From: Arthrobacter sp. CDRTa11 | GTDB taxonomy: Bacteria; Actinomycetota; Actinomycetes; Actinomycetales; Micrococcaceae | DNA length: 64,000 nucleotides | Assembly: GCF_026427775.1 (NCBI RefSeq) | Contig: NZ_CP044532.1 | Location: 868,001-932,000, forward strand | Direction of reading: 5' to 3' | Shown: positions 58,138-64,000 of the stretch, in pieces | Layout of the letters: each line of letters starts with the position of its first letter | Position numbering within the stretch: position 1 is the first letter of the stretch | Notes under the pieces: generated by a model | What the model saw: the letters and a program-made list of their open reading frames with translations, nothing else | What the model was told of the DNA's origin: nothing | Databases searched by the model: none | Translations under genes and position numbers: made by a program

Positions 58138-58814
58138 GCAGGATTTTGATTGTCGAAGACGAGGAGTCCTTCAGCGACCCGTTGTCCTACTTGCTGGGCA
58201 AGGAAGGTTTCGAGGTGGAAGTGGTGGACAACGGCTTGGACGCCATCACCGAATTCGACCGCAACGGTGCAGACCTCGTGCTCCTGGACCTGCAGCTTCC
58301 GGGCCTGTCAGGCACAGAGGTATGCCGCCAGCTGAGGCAGCGCTCCAGCGTCCCGGTCATCATGCTGACCGCCAAGGACTCGGAGATCGACAAGGTCGTG
58401 GGCCTGGAGCTCGGCGCCGATGACTACGTCACCAAGCCGTATTCTTCCCGCGAACTGGTGGCACGGGTCCGGGCCGTGCTGCGCCGGCAGGGCGAGCCCG
58501 AGGAACTGATCTCCTCCACGGTCCAGGCCGGACCCGTCCGGATGGACATCGAGCGGCACGTCGTCAGTGTTGGCGGGGAGCAGGTTCTCCTGCCGCTGAA
58601 GGAATTTGAGCTGCTGGAAATGCTTCTTCGCAACTCCGGCCGTGTACTCACGCGGGGCCAGCTGATCGACCGGGTCTGGGGCTCGGACTATGTGGGCGAT
58701 ACCAAGACCCTGGACGTCCACGTCAAAAGGCTGCGGAGCAAGATCGAGCCTGACCCGTCCCTGCCCCGGTTCCTGGTGACGGTTCGGGGCCTCGGCTACA
58801 AGTTTGAGCCGTAA
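58134..58814 (+). CDS. regX3: RegX3-like phosphate response regulator
   Basis: OmpR-family regulator of 226 residues with receiver phospho-acceptor D52 (LVLLDLQLPGLSG), K in VTKPYSSREL, and a winged helix with VLLPLKEFELLEMLLRNSGRVLTRGQLIDRVWG and DVHVKRLRSKIEPDPSLPRFLVTVRGLGYKFEP. It starts with TTG preceded by AAGGAG, overlapping the senX3 stop by 4 nt. It probably activates pst and phosphatase genes under phosphate limitation. A perfect terminator follows. Confidence 0.96.
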   Translation: MSRILIVEDEESFSDPLSYLLGKEGFEVEVVDNGLDAITEFDRNGADLVLLDLQLPGLSGTEVCRQLRQRSSVPVIMLTAKDSEIDKVVGLELGADDYVTKPYSSRELVARVRAVLRRQGEPEELISSTVQAGPVRMDIERHVVSVGGEQVLLPLKEFELLEMLLRNSGRVLTRGQLIDRVWGSDYVGDTKTLDVHVKRLRSKIEPDPSLPRFLVTVRGLGYKFEP

Positions 58815-58839
58815 GCTTTCGCTGTCTTGCGGCAATGTC

Positions 58840-58869
58840 AAAGGAGGGGCTCCGTGGAGCCCCTCCTTT
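58840..58869 (+). terminator. terminator after regX3
   Basis: Arms AAAGGAGGGGCTCC and GGAGCCCCTCCTTT, near-perfect, ending in TTTAA. It separates regX3 from the convergent lipoprotein gene. Confidence 0.88.
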
Positions 58870-58916
58870 AACATTTAGCGGTGCGGCCTGGGCTGCCGGC
58901 GTTGCTAGCCCTGCCC

Positions 58917-59477
58917 TTAGTGGGCTGCGGCTGCGGAAGAGGCCGACGGCGACGGTGACGGTGACGCTGTTCCCGTCGGTTCGCTTCCGGCCGGCAGGTA
59001 CTCCTTGTACTCGGCAAGCGTCGCGTCCAGGACGGGCACCTTGACCGTCTCATTCACATTGGTTCCGTCTTCGCTGATTTGGACGTCCACGAGGGAGCCC
59101 GGAATGCCACCGGTGGTGCTCAGGAGGGCTTCGTCAGTGGAATTGTTCAGCAGGGTGTAGTCGTTGGCCTTCACGGACACCTGTGTCTGCGAGCCTTCCG
59201 CACCCTTGACGGTAAGTTTTACGTCTTTGGAGGAGGAGTTGTAGACGGCGCCGATGAGACGTCCGGGCTTGTCTTCTCCTGCCGAGACAATCAGCACGTT
59301 GCGCAGTTGCAGGGGGCCCAGGTCCGCGCGGATGCCATCCGACGCGGAGTATTGGTGCGAAGTCTGCTGGGGGGTGATGTAGCCGCAGCCAGTCACGGTC
59401 ACCAGGCCGAGGCCAAGGGCAGCTGCCGTCAGTGCCAGTTTGCCGCGCTGGGCCCGGTTCGTCGCAGTGAAACGCAC
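58917..59477 (-). CDS. LpqE-like lipoprotein
   Basis: Exported lipoprotein of 186 residues. Signal with lipobox VTVTGC (lipidated C31), then a beta-rich domain (LRNVLIVSAGEDKPGRLIGAVYNSSSKDVKLTV) and a Ser/Pro/Ala-rich tail. The context equals mycobacterial lpqE, which is divergent from carD (Rv3583c/Rv3584), so I assign it there by synteny. The function is unknown. Confidence 0.85.
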   Translation of the reverse strand: MRFTATNRAQRGKLALTAAALGLGLVTVTGCGYITPQQTSHQYSASDGIRADLGPLQLRNVLIVSAGEDKPGRLIGAVYNSSSKDVKLTVKGAEGSQTQVSVKANDYTLLNNSTDEALLSTTGGIPGSLVDVQISEDGTNVNETVKVPVLDATLAEYKEYLPAGSEPTGTASPSPSPSASSAAAAH

Positions 59478-59734
59478 GTCACGTACTCCTCATAGAGTCT
59501 TGGAACATTATTCAGCCCATAGCCTATCCGCAAACCGGCTGAAACGAGGATTCGGCCTGGTCATATTGCCCTTGGCAGCCGCCCCTCGATGCACTATTAT
59601 CTGCATCCGTCAAGGGGGTTGAAGGGGTTGATTCTGCCCGTTTTCCGCGTATTCATGCGGTTCGGGGGCCTGTTCCGGGCCAGTCGTATGCCTGAATCGT
59701 GATAAACTGGTCTGCGGGAAAGGGGAATGTCCAC
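59478..59734. promoter_or_regulatory. divergent promoter region of lpqE-like and carD genes
   Basis: About 257 bp between divergent starts. The carD side ends in GGGAAAGGGG, a good ribosome site for the ATG at 59735. No known riboswitch is visible. Confidence 0.5.
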
Positions 59735-60217
59735 ATGGTATTTGAGGTCGGCGAGACAGTAGTTTACCCTCACCACGGTGCAGCAAAAATTGAAGAAATC
59801 AAGATGCGCACTGTCAAGGGCGAAGAGAAAATGTATCTCAAGCTCAAGGTGGCTCAGGGTGATCTGACCATTGAAGTTCCAGCAGAGAACGTTGACCTTG
59901 TTGGGGTTCGTGACGTAGTGGGCAAGGAAGGCTTGGAGCACGTATTTGACGTGCTGCGGGCTGAGTTCACTGAAGAGCCCACCAACTGGTCACGCAGATA
60001 CAAGGCAAATCTGGAGAAGCTTGCTTCCGGTGACGTCATCAAGGTAGCAGAGGTCGTTCGTGACCTTTGGCGCCGTGATCACGATCGGGGCCTTTCCGCA
60101 GGTGAGAAGCGAATGCTGGCCAAGGCCCGGCAGATTCTGATTTCAGAATTGGCGCTGGCTGAAAAGACCGACGAAGAGAAGGCTGCAAGCGTTCTCGACG
60201 AGGTCCTGGCTTCCTAA
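59735..60217 (+). CDS. carD: CarD-family RNA polymerase-binding transcription factor
   Basis: Essential actinobacterial factor that stabilises open promoter complexes, 160 residues. The N-terminal Tudor-like RNAP-interaction domain ([20 protein letters not shown] with [32 protein letters not shown]) is followed by a helical DNA-binding domain with the conserved Trp in [20 protein letters not shown] and [28 protein letters not shown] chose the ATG at 59735. It is followed by a terminator and ispD. Confidence 0.97.
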   Translation: MVFEVGETVVYPHHGAAKIEEIKMRTVKGEEKMYLKLKVAQGDLTIEVPAENVDLVGVRDVVGKEGLEHVFDVLRAEFTEEPTNWSRRYKANLEKLASGDVIKVAEVVRDLWRRDHDRGLSAGEKRMLAKARQILISELALAEKTDEEKAASVLDEVLAS

Positions 60218-60221
60218 GAAT

Positions 60222-60262
60222 TGACCCCCGGGGGTGCGAAAGCGCCTCCGGGGTTTCTTTTT
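60222..60262 (+). terminator. intrinsic terminator after carD
   Basis: Stem ACCCCCGGGGGTGC pairing with GCGCCTCCGGGGTT around GAAA, followed by TCTTTTT. Confidence 0.9.
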
Positions 60263-60328
60263 GCCCAAAACCTGGCGCTGCCGGGCCGGTAGGGTCCGTG
60301 GCAGTTCCTGGGACGTAGGCTAGAGCGC

Positions 60329-61111
60329 ATGAGTAGCGAACCGCACCGCCCCGTCACCGCCGTCATCGTCGTGGCCGCCGGTTCCGGCGAACGGCTGGGT
60401 TACGGCATGCCCAAGGCCGCCGTCCCGCTCGGCGACGAACCCATCCTGCTCCATGCCCTGCGCGGTGTGGTGGCCTCGGGGGTGGCAAGCCAGGTGTGCA
60501 TCGCGCTGCCTGCGGGCCATGACGCGCTGAAGCAGCTCGTGGACGATTTCCGTCTGGAGCTTGTCGACGGCGGCCCAGTCCTGACGGTGGTTGATGGCGG
60601 AGCCAGCAGGTCAGACTCCGTCCGCTCCGCGCTTGCGGCTGTGGAAACGGGCACAGAGGCAGTACTCGTCCACGATGCCGCCCGGGCACTGACGCCTGAG
60701 TATGTATTTCACCGTGTGGTTGACTCGCTGGCCGCCGGCGCCCTTGCCGTCATCCCCGCGGTCCCGGTCGTGGACACCGTCAAGACAGTGGCGCCCACTA
60801 CGGGTGAAGGCGGCAGAATCGCGCCGGAGATAGTCACCGGCACGGCTCCGCGGGAGAGCCTGCGGGCAGTCCAGACCCCCCAGGGATTCCACCTCCCCAC
60901 CCTCGTCAAAGCCCACGAAGCGGCGATGAACCTTGCGGACGAACAGGCTGCAGCTGTCACGGATGATGCCATGCTGGTGGAACTTCTCGGCGTCCCTGTC
61001 CATGCCGTCCATGGCTCCACCCAGTCGCTCAAGATCACCACACCCTTGGACCTGATCATTGCCGAAGGGCTGCTGGAAGGCCCGCTCGGGGTCCGCTGGG
61101 TGGAAGGCTAA
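60329..61111 (+). CDS. ispD: 2-C-methyl-D-erythritol 4-phosphate cytidylyltransferase
   Basis: Isoprenoid (MEP pathway) enzyme that makes CDP-methylerythritol from CTP and MEP, 260 residues. The nucleotide loop is [17 protein letters not shown], then [20 protein letters not shown] and [15 protein letters not shown]. It is followed 2 nt later by ispF, so the two are co-transcribed. Confidence 0.97.
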   Translation: MSSEPHRPVTAVIVVAAGSGERLGYGMPKAAVPLGDEPILLHALRGVVASGVASQVCIALPAGHDALKQLVDDFRLELVDGGPVLTVVDGGASRSDSVRSALAAVETGTEAVLVHDAARALTPEYVFHRVVDSLAAGALAVIPAVPVVDTVKTVAPTTGEGGRIAPEIVTGTAPRESLRAVQTPQGFHLPTLVKAHEAAMNLADEQAAAVTDDAMLVELLGVPVHAVHGSTQSLKITTPLDLIIAEGLLEGPLGVRWVEG

Positions 61112-61113
61112 TC

Positions 61114-61611
61114 GTGGCTGCAGACAGAATGATCCTTCCGCGCACCGGCATCGGCCTGGACGTTCACGCCTACTCTTCGGCCGAGGAGCCGCGCCCGCTT
61201 TGGCTCGGCGGACTCCTCTGGGAGGGTGAGCGCGGCCTGGCCGGACACTCCGACGGCGATCCGGTGGCCCATGCTGCAGCGGACGCGCTTTTTTCCGCCG
61301 CGGGCAGCGGCGACCTGGGAACCCACTTCGGCACAGACCGGCCTGAGTTTGCCGGCGCCTCAGGGGTAACCCTTCTCGCTGAGGCGGCAAGAATTGTCCG
61401 GGGCGCCGGCTTTGAGATCGGCAACATTGCCGTTCAGTTCGTAGCCAACCGGCCAAAGTTCGGACCCCGCAGGCAGGAATCGCAGGAAGTGCTCAGCGAA
61501 GCAGCCGGCGCCCCCGTCAGCGTTACGGCCACCACCAGCGACGGCCTGGGATTCGCGGGACGCGGGGAGGGCATTTCCGCCGTCGCCACTGCCCTGGTGT
61601 ATCCGAAGTAG
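61114..61611 (+). CDS. ispF: 2-C-methyl-D-erythritol 2,4-cyclodiphosphate synthase
   Basis: MEP pathway enzyme of 165 residues forming the cyclodiphosphate. The metal-binding residues are in GIGLDVHAY and [16 protein letters not shown], and the C-terminus carries [21 protein letters not shown] start, 2 nt after ispD. The pair can be a fused protein in other bacteria but is separate here. Confidence 0.97.
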   Translation: MAADRMILPRTGIGLDVHAYSSAEEPRPLWLGGLLWEGERGLAGHSDGDPVAHAAADALFSAAGSGDLGTHFGTDRPEFAGASGVTLLAEAARIVRGAGFEIGNIAVQFVANRPKFGPRRQESQEVLSEAAGAPVSVTATTSDGLGFAGRGEGISAVATALVYPK

Positions 61612-61687
61612 CGGGAGATAGGGGCCTTGGCCCGGTGAATGCTCCCGGGAACGGAGCGGCCTGCGCCCTTTCGGCTAATCTGGAGCG

Positions 61688-63154
61688 GTGACCCTGCGAT
61701 TTTACGACACTGCATCCGCCGAAGTCCGTGACTTCGTCCCCCTCGTCCCGGGCAAGGCGAGCCTGTACTACTGCGGTGCCACAGTTCAGGGCATGCCGCA
61801 CGTGGGCCACATCAGGTCGGCCATCGCCTTTGACCAGCTGACCCGCTGGCTTCAGTTCCGTGGATACCGGGTCACCGTGGTACGGAACGTTACCGACATT
61901 GATGACAAGATCCTGGCCAAGTCGGCCGAGTCCTTTGCCGCTGATTTCCGGCCGGAGCCCGGAGCGGTCCGTGAGGAAGAGTGGTGGGCACTTGCCTACC
62001 GCTACGAGCAGGAATTCCTTAAGGCCTACGACACCCTGGGTGTTTCCCGGCCCACCTACGAGCCCCGCGCCACCGGCCACATCCCCGAGATGCATGCCCT
62101 CATCCAGCAGTTGATCGAAAGAGGCCACGCCTACCCGGCCCTGGACGGCTCCGGAGACGTCTACTTCGACGTCAGGTCCTGGAGCAAATACGGGTCCCTC
62201 ACCCGGCAGAACATCGACGATATGCAGGGCGCGCCGGATGCTGACCCGCGGGGCAAGAAGGATCCCCGGGACTTCGCGCTGTGGAAGGGCTACAAGGAGG
62301 GGGAACCGCTCACCGCCAGTTGGGCTTCACCCTGGGGCACCGGACGCCCCGGCTGGCACCTGGAGTGCTCCGCCATGGTGACCAAGTACCTCGGCACCGA
62401 GTTTGATATCCATGGCGGCGGCCTTGACCTGCGTTTCCCGCACCACGAAAACGAGATGGCACAGTCCCAGGCAGCGGGCCACGGCTTCGCCAACTTCTGG
62501 ATGCACAACGGCATGGTGACTTATCAGGGCGAAAAGATGTCCAAGTCCATTGGGAACACCGTCAGCCCTGCTGAAATGCTGGAGCTCGCTCCCTCACGCG
62601 TTGTCCGGTACTACCTCGGCCAGGCACACTACCGGTCCGTGCTGGACTACAGGCCAACGTCGCTGCAGGAAGCGGCGGCGGCCGTTGACCGCATCGACGG
62701 ATTCCTGAACAAGGCCAGGGAACGCTTCGGCTCGGGCTTCGGTTTTGTGGCCGGAGCCTTTGGTGAATCCAAAGCGACCATGGATGCCTTTACGGCCGCG
62801 ATGGATGATGACCTGAATGTTCCGCGGGCACTGGGTGCGCTCCATGACACGGTCCGTGCCGGAAACACGGCACTGGCCGCCGGGGACGATGAGGCTGCAC
62901 GGAACGCCAGGCACGTGGTCATCCTCATGACGCAGGTCCTGGGTCTGAATGCCGCCACCCAGCCAAGCGCAGGGGACGGAAAGGAACAGGCGGCGCTGCA
63001 GGTCCTGGTCGATGGTCAGCTCGCTGCCCGCGCCCAGGCGCGTGCCAACAAGGACTGGGCTGCTTCAGATGCCATCCGCGACGCGCTTAAGGCTGCCGGA
63101 GTCGTCGTCGAAGATGGCCCTGACGGTGCCACCTGGAGCCTGCAGCGCGACTGA
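61688..63154 (+). CDS. cysS: cysteine--tRNA ligase
   Basis: Class I synthetase of 488 residues. The zinc and nucleotide signature begins [20 protein letters not shown] (the HIGH-type motif is HVGH), [20 protein letters not shown] carries zinc ligands, and the KMSKS loop is EKMSKSIGN. The DALR-type C-terminal region follows. It charges tRNA-Cys; the order ispF-cysS-rlmB is shared with mycobacteria. Confidence 0.97.
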   Translation: MTLRFYDTASAEVRDFVPLVPGKASLYYCGATVQGMPHVGHIRSAIAFDQLTRWLQFRGYRVTVVRNVTDIDDKILAKSAESFAADFRPEPGAVREEEWWALAYRYEQEFLKAYDTLGVSRPTYEPRATGHIPEMHALIQQLIERGHAYPALDGSGDVYFDVRSWSKYGSLTRQNIDDMQGAPDADPRGKKDPRDFALWKGYKEGEPLTASWASPWGTGRPGWHLECSAMVTKYLGTEFDIHGGGLDLRFPHHENEMAQSQAAGHGFANFWMHNGMVTYQGEKMSKSIGNTVSPAEMLELAPSRVVRYYLGQAHYRSVLDYRPTSLQEAAAAVDRIDGFLNKARERFGSGFGFVAGAFGESKATMDAFTAAMDDDLNVPRALGALHDTVRAGNTALAAGDDEAARNARHVVILMTQVLGLNAATQPSAGDGKEQAALQVLVDGQLAARAQARANKDWAASDAIRDALKAAGVVVEDGPDGATWSLQRD

Positions 63155-63223
63155 ACCGGCGATTTAACTTATTTCAGTAGACTGGTATGCAGACTCAGTC
63201 AAACAATCAAGGGTGGAACTCTC

Positions 63224-64000
63224 ATGGCCAACAACGGTCGCCGGTCGGTCAAAGCAAAGAAGGGGCCTACCATCGGAACCGGTGGCCATGGCCGCAAGTC
63301 CCTGGAGGGCAAGGGCCCCACGCCCAAGGCGGAAGACCGCCCGTACCACAAAGCGCACAAGAGCAAGCAGTTGGCTGAGAGGTCAGCTGCCAAGCGTGGA
63401 ACAGGCGCCCGAAGTGCCGGTGCTGCCCGCTCCGGACCCAAGGGGCGCGCCACGGAGGAAGTTGTCACCGGCCGTAACTCGGTGGTTGAAGCCCTGCGGG
63501 CGGGGATTCCGGCGAAGGCCCTCCACATTGCCATCCGGATCGAAATGGATGACCGCGTCAAGGAATCCCTCAAGATAGCGGCCGAGCGGGGCATTCCGCT
63601 TCTTGAAACGGGCAAGCCGGAGCTGGACCGGATGACCGACGACGCCGTCCACCAGGGCCTCGTGCTTCAGATTCCGCCGTACGAGTACCAGGATGCCTAC
63701 GATCTTGCCGTGGAAACAGTGGAACGGTGGAAGAAGGGCCACGTTGCCAACGCCCCGCTGTTCGTTGCCCTGGACGGCATCACCGATCCACGCAACCTCG
63801 GCGCCATCATCCGCTCTGTCTCAGCTTTCAGTGGCCACGGCGTAATTGTTCCGGAGCGACGCTCCGTGGGCGTCACGGCTTCTGCCTGGAAGACCAGCGC
63901 CGGCGCGGCCGTCCGTGTCCCGGTGGCCCGGGCAGCCAACCTGAACAGCGCCCTGAAGCAGTTCAAGAACATGGGCATCTTTGTCCTGGGACTGGACGGT
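63224..64000 (+). CDS. rlmB: 23S rRNA (guanosine-2'-O-)-methyltransferase RlmB, 3' end outside window
   Basis: SpoU-family 2'-O-methyltransferase, 259 residues present and cut by the end of the window. A basic, Gly/Lys-rich N-terminal extension of about 78 residues precedes the substrate-binding domain (VVTGRNSVVEALRAGIPAKALHIA) and the start of the SPOUT domain: PLFVALDGITDPRNLGAIIRSVSAFSGHGVIVPERRSVGVTASAWKTSAGA. The Arg in NLGAIIRS is the catalytic motif 1 residue. It modifies G2251 (E. coli numbering) in the peptidyl-transferase centre. Confidence 0.95.
   Translation, partial: MANNGRRSVKAKKGPTIGTGGHGRKSLEGKGPTPKAEDRPYHKAHKSKQLAERSAAKRGTGARSAGAARSGPKGRATEEVVTGRNSVVEALRAGIPAKALHIAIRIEMDDRVKESLKIAAERGIPLLETGKPELDRMTDDAVHQGLVLQIPPYEYQDAYDLAVETVERWKKGHVANAPLFVALDGITDPRNLGAIIRSVSAFSGHGVIVPERRSVGVTASAWKTSAGAAVRVPVARAANLNSALKQFKNMGIFVLGLDG

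Overview
The window is high-GC, densely coded chromosomal DNA from an actinobacterium. Gene content and order suggest the Micrococcaceae, most likely Arthrobacter or Pseudarthrobacter (inference from family knowledge, no search was run). Supporting signs are a GTP-type PEP carboxykinase, the CarD transcription factor, a Bpa proteasome activator ending in GQYL, SenX3-RegX3-like phosphate signalling next to PhoU and phosphoglycerate mutase, and the carD-ispD-ispF-cysS-rlmB order shared with mycobacteria. I see no prophage, insertion sequence, CRISPR array or rRNA. Four tRNA-class features occur: Arg(ACG), Ser(GCT), Ser(TGA) and Thr(CGT), all on the minus strand.

Layout. 1-4.4 kb: glycosyltransferase, tadA, PAP2 phosphatase, upp, HAD phosphatase, YdeI/DUF1905 protein. 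4.4-7.8 kb: a secreted lysozyme-like protein behind a c-di-AMP (ydaO-type) riboswitch, then a two-component system. 7.8-9.4 kb: a 0.7-kb AT-rich non-coding stretch leading to an orphan winged-helix regulator. 9.5-12.7 kb: SixA-like phosphatase, a divergent LysR/EamA pair, and an antisense-overlapping membrane protein. 12.7-16.2 kb: TetR / YhgE-Pip membrane protein / degenerate ABC ATPase operon with a perfect operator palindrome. 16.2-20 kb: disulfide-reductase-like flavoprotein, tRNA-Arg, pckG. 20-26.2 kb: hmp-nsrR nitric-oxide defence with a clear operator, a conserved unknown, manB, and divergently a RecQ helicase with a phosphoribosyltransferase-like tail. 26-32 kb: MFS exporter, tRNA-Ser, prolyl oligopeptidase, FAD/NAD(P)-binding protein. 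32-36.6 kb: a sulfonate/taurine-type ABC importer with a TauD dioxygenase. 36.6-42.6 kb: a deleted VOC-family remnant, tRNA-Ser, quinone oxidoreductase, and a PadR-regulated MacB/FtsX-type ABC system. 42.6-48.8 kb: cstA (one-base frameshift) with its YbdD partner, bpa and neighbour, aldo/keto reductase, small hypothetical genes. 48.8-55.8 kb: tRNA-Thr, a secreted peptidase lipoprotein, holB, tmk, a PLP enzyme of Cys/Met metabolism, DUF2516 protein, methyltransferase, gpmA. 55.9-64 kb: phoU, senX3-regX3, LpqE-like lipoprotein, carD, ispD, ispF, cysS and the start of rlmB.

The main functional themes are envelope maintenance under second-messenger control, phosphate and nitric-oxide responses, sulfonate scavenging, gluconeogenesis and starvation (pckG, cstA), and core information processing. 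The most unusual items are the RecQ-PRTase fusion, the ATPase with lost Walker residues paired with YhgE, the frameshifted cstA, the VOC remnant between two terminators, a family of long palindromes at gene ends, and the AT-rich leader with a 20-bp-spaced direct repeat before an orphan regulator.
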